Shown piece after piece: positions 26,629-47,739 of a stretch of DNA of 64,000 bases (position 1 is its first letter; the number at the start of each line of letters is the position of its first letter). Below the pieces are notes generated by a model. The model did not search any database, was not told the DNA's origin, and saw nothing but the letters and a program-made list of their open reading frames with translations. The stretch comes from Litomosoides sigmodontis (lineage: Eukaryota > Nematoda > Chromadorea > Rhabditida > Onchocercidae), in assembly GCA_963070105.1 (NCBI GenBank), contig OY718807.1:1255001-1319000 (forward strand), in the 5' to 3' direction. Position numbers and translations under genes: made by a program.

Positions 26629-26654
26629 CGTAGATATACGTTAGTATATCTACG
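26629..26654. promoter_or_regulatory. Perfect inverted repeat / hairpin
   Basis: CGTAGATATA and its exact complement TATATCTACG flank a six-base loop (CGTTAG), ten bases after the 29-base tandem array. It could be a binding site for a dimeric factor or only a cruciform-prone sequence; the sequence does not decide. Confidence 0.55.
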
Positions 26655-27022
26655 CCGACGATCGAAGTGGCTCCTCTTGTGAAATCACCAGTATGTGCTA
26701 ATCTGGAGAGGTCAACCGTTCGTTTCGAATTTTAGCATTATAGAAATGGGTGGAAAGGTGCCTTTTTTTCCACACTTTGTTTTACTCTTTTTCTAATTGC
26801 TTATTCTGTAATGTTAATTGTAGATGATTGGCTCGAGAAATAAGACGAAATTAGTGCATTTAGATATAGATGTGTGCATGCGTTCTTGTCTAAATCACTC
26901 GGAACTCATCAAAATTTACATCTGCCTAGCTTACAAATATCCTCCGAAATAGATGGTAAAATGTGAATGCTTGTGCGATTCTTACTGCAACTTTTTGAAT
27001 ATATTTCAATCATTTGTATTTA

Positions 27023-30000
27023 ATGAGTACCGTGAATATCGCAGAGTCCAACTTAGTGTACATTTCTTCGGGTGTCATGTTTCCTCACCCAGTGATTATG
27101 GCTGATTTCGACGCGTCATACAGTAATGAAGATGAGGTGAGGAAGTGCAAGGCTGCAGATCAGCGAATCGCCACGACTTCACCCGAAGAATGGAGTTATG
27201 GCGATGTTGCTACATGGCTTAATGAACAGGGCTTCGAGAAGTATGCTAATATTATTGCTTACAGGCATAAGGTATTTTTTTATATACTTTTGCAAGCAGC
27301 TATTTTTTACTGAATCAGTAGCGAATGAGCATTTGACTTTCACATGGTGGATCTGTTTGGGAACAAGTTTAAATAATTCTGAATATATCCTACTCAATTG
27401 CTTGTTTTATGAAAAAGAACTAGTTCATGGGCTTGTTCAAATTTTACCGTCCTTAAAATATATATCAGATTGATGGTTATACACTGCTTATGCTAACAGA
27501 AGCCGATTTACGCGAGAAACCATTGGAATTAGATTGTCTTGGTGATATCAAGCGCATTGCTTCAGCTATTTCGCGGTTGAGAATGGATTTAACTCCTTTA
27601 GAAATAAAGGTGCGCATTTGAACAACCTAATAAATTTTTGAGGTTATGATGGAAAGAAATTCTGAATTTACTGTTTTCAATTGATGTTTGTTATTATAGT
27701 TGAAACAATCAAAACGATATGAATGCAGTTGTAATCCGAACAATCAGGAGTACGTAGATACGGTCGGTAAAGTACAGTACTACATTGTTTTGTGATCTCT
27801 TCAGGTTGTGCTGATGACGAAGCTGTTACGCAAAACTTACCTACTGAAATATTTTATAAATTTTTATATTATTTCTGAATAGAGGGCTTCCGTTCCTGGT
27901 GGTGCAGCACAATTTATTTGATAGTTTATGACTGACAGTTGAGAATTTCTAAATCATTTTTTATTTAGTTGGCTGTTGAAAGGAGTAGAAATCAAATATC
28001 AGTTCCTACCAAAGTTCACCGACTAATTGACTCGAGCGATCTTCCGGTCAATTTTGATTTCCAAAATGGGGTATTGTCTATTGCAGATGTGTATTCGAAA
28101 ACTTTTTCTAAAACAAGGTAAGATTTACTGTGTGTTACGCATATCGTTCCATTTATTATTCCATTCAACGATTCTGTTCTTGCTAGGCATCCTATGGTGC
28201 TATCGCAATTAAAACATCAAAAATTTCAACAGTTTACATTTATTTCTTTATGATCATTTTAATGTGCGATTGTCTCAAAAACCAAGTGATAAAGTGTGCA
28301 GAACTCAGGTTTGATATGCGTGAAAAATCTATCTACTTTCAGTAAAAGTGTGCAATGTATTCTGGCTGATCTAGCTGCAAATCCGCTAGATGAAGGACGG
28401 TTGAAGCCAAAACATTTGTTGAGCAGGGAAGACTTGATACGACAGGTACCGTATGCGTAATAGGGTTGATTTCTTGCACTTTTTTTTGGTTTTTCTGATG
28501 TAAGGCAAGTTTCAGAGGAATCTAACAGTCAAAATTTTGTTGCATGACTTTAGTTTGGTAATCACTTTATGTTTTTTACAAAGAAAAAGTAAACTTTTTT
28601 TCGAAATCTCCTTTCCATACGGTATCATGCGCCATCTCAAAAACGTATAATTAACAGGTTGCAGGTGGAAAGTCCTGATACAAGATTGAAGTCATTTATA
28701 AAATTAACCATTGCTTTTTGTTATTGTACATCTTCCTTATTGATTACCGCCTTTGTAATGGTTCTGGTACATGATCGTGTGCCAGGTAAGTTTCTTTTTT
28801 TCGAAAATATTCAAAATTTTTTTCATGTGATAGGAAATTTTTCCTTGTTACTGAGCTCCATTTTTTAATAATAATAATCACTGAAAAATTTTAGATATGA
28901 AAACGTATCCACCTCTACCAGATATTGTGCTTGATAACTTACCACTGATACCATGGGCTTTTCAAGTTTGTGAAGGAATTGCGGTTTTCCTGGCATTATT
29001 GTGGTTCACAATCTTGTTCTTCCACAAGCATCGGTATTTGTTATAGTAGTAATCAAATAAATTATTTGTTTTAGAATTTGGTGATCGTATATTCATTGAC
29101 ATCGCATTTGATTTATTCCTGTTCCACGAGGATTATTGAAATCGCTTGCTTTACTGTGAATCCATTTATTTAAAAAAAACAATAGTTGTCTGTAGGAAAT
29201 TTTTTCATGCACAAATTTATTAATATTCCGGTACTCGATATGTTTGACACATTTTGAGAAATATGTATTTTTGTTAAGCAGTGGTTTGAAGAGGTGTTTG
29301 CCAATTCGAGAACGAATATTTCTTGTTTGAATGTTTACGCTTACCAGAATTTTCCATTATATTAGATTCTTAAAGTAACACTATATATAACACAATAGGG
29401 TATTCTAAGGCGTTATTTAGAAGTAATTAAATAAAAATACTAGCAATTCTTCTAGATTTTGAAGTTTTTGCTCTAACTGTTTGGTATCTTCTTTTCAGAG
29501 TAGTTATTATGCGACGTATGTTCTCGTTGGTTGGAACTGTCTTCCTTTTACGTTGTGTTACAATGCTAATCACATCTTTATCCGTTCCGGATCCTCATTT
29601 ACAATGTCATTCACAGGTGTTTTTTGTTAGAGAAAGGATATTGTTGAACAAGAAATTCTTATATTGATATATAAGAAACTCGTCATACTTTAGACATGAG
29701 ATTGCTGACCTCATTAAGGCAGTCTTAACATCATGCACAGTAGTATTTTTAGCTGTCATGGTATCATTTATTGAACATTGTTATTCCGACATCCTGACTT
29801 GTCTATATGAAGATTAATAGTGTTTTCAGTCCAGTTAAAGTCATTTTCATCATTTAATATTTTATCAGAGTTATGGTACGTTCTTCGCAAGATTGCAACA
29901 GGCATACCATATCTGGTCGCGTCTTGGTATGTCAATTCACGGTGTACGATCATGCGGTGACTATATGTTCAGTGGTCATACAACAGCGATGACGCTATTG

Positions 30001-31133
30001 AATCACTTTATCACTGAATGTTAGTTAATATTTTTTATCTATGTCGGAGTTTTTACATTGTATTGGCAGATGATCCAGTGCTTTGTTGAAATAAATGATC
30101 GCTCTATAAATCCGATCCTCCAATCTCTAAGGGAATATTTTTAGATGTTTTATCGTTGTTATATAAAAAATCTTAACTTTTGCCCAAACATCAACCATTT
30201 TTTGTCTCTTTTTGGTGTTGATATAATTTTAACCAGATATGGTAAGTGAAGCATCACATTGCCACTAATACAGATTAGGTAGAGATTACTTTAGTTAGAA
30301 AGCGAACAAATGAATGGGAGGTTTCAAATTATAAATGCAGTTTCTTGTTAAATAATAAAGTGGTAAATTGGAATAAATTTTATAGACACACCAGATTCAT
30401 GGCATACCTTACATACAATTACCTGGGTTTTAAATCTCTTCGGGATATTCTTCATTCTGGCTGGTCATGAACACTACAGTATTGATGTATTCATCGCATT
30501 TTGCATCTCATCTCGAATGTTTTTATATTATCATGCATATGCATATCAATTCAGTTTGGTAGGAAGCGATAATCGAATGAGATTGTGGTTTCCACTTGGC
30601 TGGTATGTTTTAATTTTTTGTTATAATACTTTTCCTTCCAGCTTAGCATGTTTTGATAGCTATTTGATTTTGAGGATATAGGAGATTCATTCGGAAATAA
30701 TTGTGATATTTATGCAATTCGAATAACCAAGCAGATCGTTAAAATTCGAACAGAAACATCGTACGAGCAGCCAATAATACCACTAATCCAAAAAGAAGAA
30801 CTTGAGATTGAAATGCAGCTTTCCATTTTGATTCATCATCAACATTTACGTGTGTCGTCTTTCAGGTTTTTTGAAGCTGGCGGACAAGGTCGTGTTTCAA
30901 ACGATTTTGACCTTCCTCTTCACTTTCCTGTAATTCCGTTTCCTTCATTTGTAAAACGCCTATGCATGAAAAATAAGAAAAAAGCAGATTTGGATAAAAG
31001 ACCTCTACCGAAGCCTGCTATGGATGCTTGTGAAACCGCAGTAGATGGCAGGAAATATCTTAAGAGGCGCAGAAATAAAACCGAAGCTCCAGCGTGCGAA
31101 GAAAATGCAACATTTGAGAGAAGTTCTACATAA
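27023..31133 (+). CDS. SAM-domain sphingomyelin-synthase-related protein (SMSr/SAMD8-like)
   Basis: Multi-pass membrane enzyme of the sphingomyelin synthase family. SAM-domain members (SMSr) make ceramide phosphoethanolamine in the ER and help control ceramide. Eleven exons: 27023-27271, 27469-27609, 27700-27762, 27969-28117, 28343-28445, 28665-28785, 28895-29033, 29499-29616, 29869-30019, 30386-30602 and 30866-31133, totalling 572 aa. The SAM domain begins [18 protein letters not shown] and continues in exon 2. Family motifs follow in order: [33 protein letters not shown] and HEHYSIDV. The catalytic triad is H398, H441 and D445; the 43-residue and 4-residue spacings equal those I recall for human SMS1. 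The C-terminal tail is basic and contains [10 protein letters not shown] second start is possible at 27098 (MADFDAS). The exon ending 27762 uses an unusual GTCGGT donor, with an alternative at 27753. Whether the product is sphingomyelin or ceramide phosphoethanolamine cannot be read from sequence. Confidence 0.9.
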
Positions 31134-32919
31134 ATTTGATCATTTAAAACGGTGATTAAATCTTGCTCAACGGCCTGATCTATAGTTTTGAATTGAAAAG
31201 AACCTTAAAGGGAAGCGGCCAGGATTCGTGAGGAGGTGCAGAGCAGGATTTGTTGTTAGTAACTCTAATGAAGACAGCATGCAGCTATTACTGAAAATTT
31301 GCAAAAGGCAAAGGTGCTTTTGTAGCACTTTTTCAATGCTTTTTTGGTAGTAATAACTGTTATATTACTGCTCACTGAAATGCAGATTGCTGGCTCCTCT
31401 ACAAGTAAGTTGTGTTACTATTATTCATTCGATGATTATATTCATTCGATGATCTTCAAGGTTTCTCTCAAAAAACGAGGTTTTCTCTGAAGTGAGGTTT
31501 TTTTCACTTCTCTCAAAAAACAAGTAAATTTGGCAAGCCATTTAGATGCTTCATGTAGTATGTAGTTTTGAATAACACGTATTTTTCCGAGTGATTGACA
31601 GTCTCCTTGCCGTAACTCATAGTTCTTGTTTTACAACCATGAGAACAATGAAGTGTCCCATCCATATATTCACAACTTGTATTTATTCATTACACCTGGC
31701 ATTCTCAATTTGTGAGGTTTTCGCTGTTTCATTCAGGCTGTATTATTACATTTTCCTAACAACTCTTCACCGAACTAAGAGGATAAACTTTTCAATCAAT
31801 ATAATGTTTCTTCATTGTTTTATTTGAAATCATCAATGTCAGTTTAACTATCAAGGCTTTGAAATGAATTTTGTAGTATTGACGGGGTGTAAAATCTTTT
31901 TTTCTGCTACCAGCTGAGAGCTTTAATGGAAATAATGTTATACTTAAGCTTCTTTGGTTTGACAGTTCACATCTTCCGGTTTCCATGACATTGTTCCTGG
32001 AAACTTGAACTATGAAATAATGCGGACAAACAATGGATGCTGCAGCTTTACGTTCTTTTCCTCCTTATCGTTGTTGCACGGCTTTTCTTTCAATTTTTTA
32101 ACGAAAACAAATAACATAGTCATGAGAAAACAACACGTGCGAGGAAGATGTATACTAGTGCTAGTATGCTAGCACGCCACAACATATTAATCTCAAATCA
32201 GCAGCTAGACTCTCAATCTCAATCCACTCAATACAGGAACAAATATCTTTGAAGGGGTACTAACCCCACCTGGGGAAAACACTGACATGATGTGGTCAGT
32301 AAACAACAGTTCTATTAGTTTGTAAGTGAGATGAAAGACACTTTTAATGTTAAGTGCTCCGCAAATTTCGATCTTCAGCCGACATCACAAATGTTTTTGT
32401 GAGCACCCCTGGTAGAACTGTGCAATCGATATTCCGTTTTACAACCGCGTAATCAATGATGTCAAATCTCCCTTGCCCCATCATCGAATTCTCTCTCCAC
32501 ACTCTTTACACCGCCTGTAGAATTCCACTATTGTTTCCCAATATCTAATCGAATTCCGTCTCCATCATTTCAAACTCCACAATTTTCACATTCAGCTTTC
32601 CTCCCAAGCACTTCACATGTACTAAGGTGTACAATTCCATGAGTGAGAAGTAATGAAATAATTTTTATTCACAAATCCATGCAAACGAAAAACCCAGACC
32701 ACTTGAAAATCAGAGGGGATCAGAAGAGACTTTACATATCTTCCCAAGAAATAACCTCCCTACCCAGAAGATACACGACTTTAGTTTTTGACTGTTTGAA
32801 GTTTCGGTCCAATTTTTGATTTCTTGAAATCCCAAATTTCAAAATCACAATTTTAGCCCCAAATCATTTAACATTTTCATCCATCAATTCCAAAAAATTT
32901 ACATCAAGCAGAAGCTAAA
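31134..32919. other. Convergent spacer between SMSr-like gene and polyubiquitin
   Basis: About 1.8 kb between two stop codons on opposite strands; it should hold both 3' UTRs. Open frames at 31591-31986 show no family resemblance. Confidence 0.6.
32664..32669 (-). terminator. Possible poly(A) signal of polyubiquitin
   Basis: AATAAA on the minus strand, about 250 bases after the polyubiquitin stop codon. Spacing is plausible, but in AT-rich DNA the hexamer alone is weak evidence. Confidence 0.4.
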
Positions 32920-34546
<1,627 letters not shown>

Positions 34547-34720
34547 TTAATTACAATTGTTTTCAAATCCCAAAGGCTTGCATTCCTTTTCATTAGAGAG
34601 AGATTCCGATGGAAATCTTAAAAGAGACGACAAAATGAAATAGCCTTCTCTAAGTAACTGTGATGAACTATCGATTTTTACGCCAATAATCTCATTTCGT
34701 TTAGAATAACCCCCTCTCCC

Positions 34721-34735
34721 TCCCCCCCCCCCCCC
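34721..34735. repeat. Poly-C run
   Basis: A long homopolymeric C stretch in a pyrimidine-rich segment about 200 bases upstream of the polyubiquitin start. Length may be unreliable, as homopolymers often are. Confidence 0.8.
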
Positions 34736-37722
34736 TACCCCAACCTCTTCACAGCTCTCGTAGCCTAAAACACCAAACTGTCACTGCACTAATTCCTCAA
34801 CTTTTAATCAATCGACGCCTAAAACCCCCGCAACTCGAGCACTATTTCACGTGTAACCACTGTTCCAACCAGACCCACCGACCACCAACAGCCCCTCGCA
34901 CCAATGCCCAAGTTTACCCCGCCGCAACCGAACAGCGCTCACCAATCAGCCAACCACACGAATGAATGGTTTACAAGGCAGACTGGCCATCTTTTATAGC
35001 AACCAATCCTGAGCCCTCCCCTTTTCACTCCTCCAATATCGATCGATTTGTCGGGCAGTCACCCATACAGCTTCCAACCCTCTTTCTCATGCCCTCTGGC
35101 AATATTTATGTACATTATCGATTTACTCCTACCTCAGGTGATAGAGTGGAGAAACTTGAGTAAATTAACTCACGTCAGTCTATTGGTTAACTTTTCCACA
35201 CGTAAGAGGAACTTATCCGCGTGAAACGTGTTCTTTTTTCGGTAGCATACAATTAGAATAAAGCACAGGTCATCATGATGTCGAGTCGTGGACTTAGTCA
35301 CAAGTTGATTTTAGGTTGTGACCAATTAGTTTGTGAATTAGCTAGTGATGAAGAAGTTTCGTAGAATAGCTTCATCAGATAATTGTTAGGAGAAAGGAAG
35401 AAGTGACCAGTCTGTGAGTAGGTAGGTACTAGTAACTGACCTCTACGCGACCCGGAGGAGGAGGAGGAGCTAGGCAAACTATTTCCCTCCAAGGTGCATA
35501 TCTGATGACACATATCAACACACATGTGGGACACTCTGCATAAACAATGGATTTCATGGACCATGGAATGAAGAAAAAACAATTGACACACGGCTCCTCC
35601 AAGATGCCCAGTTGGGCAGCTCGCTGACAACAATGATTAGATGGACGGCACAGAGTTCCAGACCACAGATCTAGAGGTCACACTACCGCTTCTACACATG
35701 ACATCCATCTTATGCATTTCATCACTTGTCAGATCTCACGGACAACTAGTAGCACTCAGTGGTGGCGCACACTGACTGTATTTCAGCTGCATTATAGTGC
35801 TTATGACAATCACTCGTTTCTTTCACCCTCTGCTCCTCTTTGACGATGAGATCGATCGGCGCTGAGTGAGGGAAGGCATGTCAGGCTGAGGTGCGCTCCT
35901 GTAGACTTGTCACGCGGAAAATGACTTTTCCGCTTAATGGTCCCGTTCATCTGTGCTTACTGTCAGTGAAAGCCACAGGAAGGCCATTCACCTTCCCTAC
36001 AAAGATAAGCGAGAGTGAGTCATCGTGCACAATGCAAGCGATCGTCCGTCATGTCTCGCTGACGGTACTTCTCAGTGAGTGGTCGTCGTCATCACTTCGT
36101 TCTTTCTCAAATGAGAAATGAGATGTGATGAAATAGGAATAGGAATGTACGTGAAGTTTGTAACTGTAATAATGCATGCGAACGGCTGCAAATTACACAT
36201 GTTGGTGCCGCCACAAAGGAAAGAGCAATGGACAGTGGACGATATTGTTTTGTTAGAAGTGAGGTAGAGAAGGAGCAATGGACGACCGGAAACGTGGAAA
36301 TTTGAGAAATTAACGGAAGGGATGCAGCCAACAATGCGTGAGCGTAGGGTAGGTGCTGTAAATAGTGCTATCTCACGTTTTTGCATTCTCAGCAGAAACA
36401 AGTCATCCTCCATCAACCAATGGGAGGAGAAGGAGCGCGACGACACGACTGCTGTTGCCTCACACTTCTACGCATTTGCTGCCTATCGATTCCAACCTTC
36501 AATAAAAATAGCAGCCACACTACGAATAGATAGATGGATGTGTCACGTTGCCGTAGCTGCTTAGTGTTTTGGGGACTATATACATGTTTGCTTTAATGAC
36601 AAATCGTGCCTGCTTCTTCACTTACAACTCCTAAGCTGTCCATTAGTTGCCAGTACCGTTTCACCCTTCCCTTCACATACGGCTTCCCAGTGACTGTGTG
36701 AAATACATTAATTTTTATCTTACTTAACAATTACCAATACACATTTCGCAAGAACTCTATTACTAAATGAAAACACTAAATGTGCTTATTCCTTGCCGTC
36801 TACTACTGGTCAACGTCTACTAGCTGTTTATGTTTCGTAATCGATCGCTTCACCGATAACTAACGGACAGGGTTACATTCTGGCACAGCCTAAATTTTAA
36901 GGTGCGCAATAAAAACGAGCTATGGCTATTAACTCCACGTGCACAATACAATACAAGTGTTCCGAATATTAAGCACACAAAAATATCAATGGCAAGAAAG
37001 AGTGCACAGAAACGAATGTCTATTTACACTTGCTTACTGTACAAATTATAATAAAACCAGAAGTTGCCTCTGTAACCAATTTCGAATTTGTGCGAAATTT
37101 GATTGGGAATTTCAACATAAGCAACACATAGTCAGAAATGAGGAATAGAAAGAGGCACTCCACATTTTGGAAGCATTAATTCAACAGAATGGTCACGGTA
37201 CCATCTCAATTCAGTTGGGAGATGCCTTGCACCGAATCAATGCAAAGTTCGCATGTCCGAAGTGAGGTCATGTCGCCGGGAAGGATAGGAAAATTCTACT
37301 CCACTTATATTTACATTTACTCTTAAGTAGAAGTTAAATGGAACAAAAATTCATACTAATTCTATCTCATCTATGTTTATTGAGCACCTCGACTAGATCA
37401 CATCCGATAAAAAAATAACAGTAACAACTTAACAATTGTTTTCACAAAAGCAGGTCAACATATGTGTACATACTATAATAGAACATTAGTGGCAAGAAGT
37501 GCGTCTTGTCAGTTTCAGTTTTCTTACAAAATACCGTTACAGTAAGAGAGGATATTCCTCGTCCTTTAAATAGCCCTTTGTTTTTGAATCTTCTAAATTT
37601 GCTTCAAATCAAAATTGCTTAGAAAAGAAAAGATCAACTGCAAGACTTCCTTGGAAATATTAATTAGAAACGAAAAATTCTATACTTGAGAAACTCAACT
37701 CCGACCCTTCACAACGACCAAA

Positions 37723-37728
37723 TTTATT
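37723..37728 (-). terminator. Possible poly(A) signal of the importin-13-like gene
   Basis: AATAAA on the minus strand only a few bases after the stop codon at 37734. That is very close but not unusual for compact nematode 3' UTRs. Confidence 0.35.
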
Positions 37729-37733
37729 TTGGG

Positions 37734-43226
<5,493 letters not shown>

Positions 43227-43747
43227 TTCCGATTAACTTCTTGAAAGAATAATTTACCTGAATGAGAAAGGACCATTCAGCATTACTAATGTATTAAAGA
43301 TTTATTAACAACGTATAAAAGTGAATGAGTCAGTGGTTATTCTCAGTGCTTCGAACGCATAAACTCTGTTAAATAAAACAAAGTGTTTGAAGTGTTTGAA
43401 GCATTACTTTTCAATACTTAATTATCATGTAAACTGAAGTTTGCTAAGGCATCGCTCACTCAGTACTCAACACGACACAATGGCAGGAATAATGAACAGA
43501 TCTTGTGGTTCCTACAAATACACTGCAACCATCATTCCCACATTACATTTAGTATTGGTCATTTTCGTATTACCTTCAGCTAATAATAGCTTATGCAATA
43601 CATTATTTTCATTTTAAATGAACAGACATTATCAAACGAAACGAAGTGTTAAACACAGAAATAACATAATGCTGGTCAATAACTAGTGAACCTCTTCCTG
43701 ATTCCTCCTCTGATAAATTGAGAGGATGAATAAGGCAGTGGAAAGCA

Positions 43748-43795
43748 GCCAGAATTAAAAATGCCACATGGGCCAGAATTAAAAGTGCCAAATGG
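43748..43795. repeat. Two-copy 24-base tandem repeat
   Basis: Units 43748-43771 and 43772-43795 share GCCAGAATTAAAA and the TGCCA-ATGG end with two substitutions. Confidence 0.9.
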
Positions 43796-44008
43796 AATTT
43801 GAGGTGAATGAAGAAAGCAAGGACGTTTACAAGTACGCGTTGGTGTAAATGTGAATGCAAGAGAATGCACTTCCTGCAAGCAAGACATACAGCCTACCCG
43901 CTCCCTTCCGGTGATCATCTATAGAGTAAAACAAAATTGAATGTATCCTCACACCTTCAAAACTTACTGCATGCACTCTCTGCAAAACAGAAAAGCACGC
44001 ACGTACAT

Positions 44009-44009
<1 letters not shown>

Positions 44010-44042
<33 letters not shown>

Positions 44043-44095
44043 GCAAGCACGCGCCACACACACACACATACATACAAACACACACACACACACAT
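44010..44095. repeat. Interrupted (CA)n microsatellite
   Basis: Two CA runs joined by ACGCAAGCACGCGC and CATACATACAAA. Translated His-Thr and Val-Cys frames here are artefacts. Confidence 0.95.
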
Positions 44096-45555
44096 AAGTC
44101 CATCATCGTCAATCAGCGCTCGGCTAAAGCACGAACTTTAATGGGAAGGAAGCACAGTGACCGGGACACGTCGCCCACTTTCTACCGCTACATTTAAGCG
44201 CTTTCGTGCTAACTTCTTTCGGATGTTGTTGGCCCACTGACAGGAAGTTAACTTGTTCGTGTGATCGATTTTTAATCGCTTGATAATTTTTGAAAATTAG
44301 TGCAGAGTAACAGTCCATTGTTCAGTATCATTTTTGGATTGAATTGAGCGAAATTTAAAAGGATGAACTTGAGATTTAACTACACATCAACCTTGCCTCT
44401 TCATCAAAGGAGTGGTTGTTGCGAAAGATGTTATGCCAATTTATTTGTTATACCTTGATATGGCTCTAAATTTTACTCTAAATCTGAATTAAATTTCCAC
44501 TAGTTAATGTAAATTAGAAAAGGAGTGGAAAGCTACTAAAGAATGAAATAAAAACACCTCAATAATGCTTCAGCGCTGAAATTCGGACTTCTAATTCTAG
44601 TTTCATTGATGAAAATAGATGGATGCTAAAAGCTGATCTTTATTGTTACATAATTTTAGCACAACTTTAGCTGGTCGAATTTAGTATTTTGTTATTAGCA
44701 ATGGGGTACATGAACTCTGTTCTTTTTCCATGTATTTCCATGAAAGCACATTTTATGGAGGAGTGATTTTGTCGGATTGCATGTGATATGTATTGTATCG
44801 GTTAGGTTACCAGTCACATAAGCCCGATGCAAGAATTTCCTAACGAGAATTAAAATGATATAGTAACAACCCGCTATTATCATCATTTGCCGGCAAATTT
44901 ATTCAAATTAGTAATTTTCATAATGGCGCATCGTCTGTCGATCGAAATGATCAAAATAAGAAACCAGTTTTGTGAGGAAAGTATTCTCGAACGCTCGATA
45001 CGATGTTCTTTCCTGTCGCAATGGGATTTAATTAATTACTTCCATCTTTAATTAAAAAAAGCTCTTGTTTCAATCGCAAATGCAAAGAGTGAGTGAATGC
45101 GGTCATAATGTTACTGATCAGTCATTTAACGGAATTCTAATTTAAAATTCTACTTATCCATTCGTATTACACTTTTCCCATGTGATATATTTTCGCTCAG
45201 GGTTTTTTTGTTGAAAATATGAATTTTTTCAATCATAGGGATAAGTTTGATTTTAAGGACAGCGGAACTAGAGAATTCTTCTATCTAAATTTAGTTTGTA
45301 AACCCACTGGTTTTTATTTCCATTCCAACATTTGTATCTTTTCAAAAAAGGAAAAAATATGAGGCTACAAGCATGATACGCCGTGCGTGTACTTCGCGAA
45401 TATCAAGTGTGGAAAGGACGAATGATACGTTTTGCGTTCAATATTTTGATTTCCGTCTTGTTTGTTATCATGCTTTTGTCGCATGACAACTTAACCGAGT
45501 ATTAATTCTTGCAGAGATACATTATCAGTCTAAAATTCCGATATAAAGACTACCT

Positions 45556-47113
<1,558 letters not shown>

Positions 47114-47739
47114 CAAGAAAATAGGCAGAACCAAAACGAAATGGACTAAACTTTAATAAACTTAAACCAGATTTTTTTGCTTATGTCAAACTGTTGCTAA
47201 AACTCCGATAGTACTGAATGTTAGGGGATTCCCGCTTATTTTTCGTTAAATTAGTGTTTATTATGTTTAAAAATAAAAGTGCTTTTAATATGCATTTTCA
47301 ATTTAATTTTGAAATAACGTACTGTCTGTTTCAACTGTATTTTGAAAATCTCCAGATGCTCTTATATGATGGATAAACCGAGGAAAGTCCAGATGAACTG
47401 TTTTTTTGTGTACGACAAACAATTATAGAAGTAATTTTCATTTCAGAAATAATGAAGAGTAGGAAATTAAGCAAAATATACAGGACGATTCCCAAAATGT
47501 TATAAATAAATCTTTATGTCAAAGAAGTCCAAATCCGCCCTAGTCATATATTTTTGCATAAAAAATTTTTAAGCCGTATAAATTATACATTCAAAAAACC
47601 TCTGTTGATCCTAATGCAAAAAGCAAAGCTCACAAAGCGGCAAATTACGAAGATTTCTGAAATTCATAACTGAATAACACAAAAACAAGAAAACCTAACA
47701 CTTATTTACATAAAAATATCAGGTGTAAAAATGAAAATG
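47114..47739. other. Convergent spacer between O-methyltransferase and GLD-2 genes
   Basis: About 0.6 kb of AT-rich sequence between two opposing stop codons; 3' UTRs only, no other feature seen. Confidence 0.7.
47155..47160 (+). terminator. Likely poly(A) signal of the O-methyltransferase gene
   Basis: AATAAA 42 bases after the stop codon, on the coding strand. Confidence 0.5.

Larger units (their letters stand above)
25441..27022. promoter_or_regulatory. Divergent intergenic region of kinesin-5 and SMSr-like genes
   Basis: About 1.6 kb between two head-to-head starts, so it should contain both promoters. I see no clear TATA box. It contains a three-copy 29-base tandem repeat and, right after it, a perfect ten-base-stem hairpin (listed separately). 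A 78-codon open frame at 25802-26038 has no recognisable relative. Confidence 0.6.
43227..45555. promoter_or_regulatory. Divergent intergenic region of importin-13-like and O-methyltransferase genes
   Basis: About 2.3 kb between two head-to-head starts. Holds a 24-base duplication and CA repeats (listed separately). AG acceptors close to both starts (CTTTCAAG before 43226 and CTTGCAG at about 45509-45515) could accept spliced leaders. No gene is recognisable inside. Confidence 0.55.

Noticed and set aside
29768..29953. Minus-strand open frame
   Set aside because: It overlaps the exon of the SMSr-like gene carrying the catalytic CGDY motif on the plus strand.
35298..36564. Five overlapping open frames of 75-124 codons on both strands
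   Set aside because: No homology, no consistent splice partners, and mutual overlap; reported as an unexplained composition island instead.
43827..44197. Protein-coding frames of His-Thr or Val-Cys repeats
   Set aside because: Translation of an interrupted (CA)n microsatellite.
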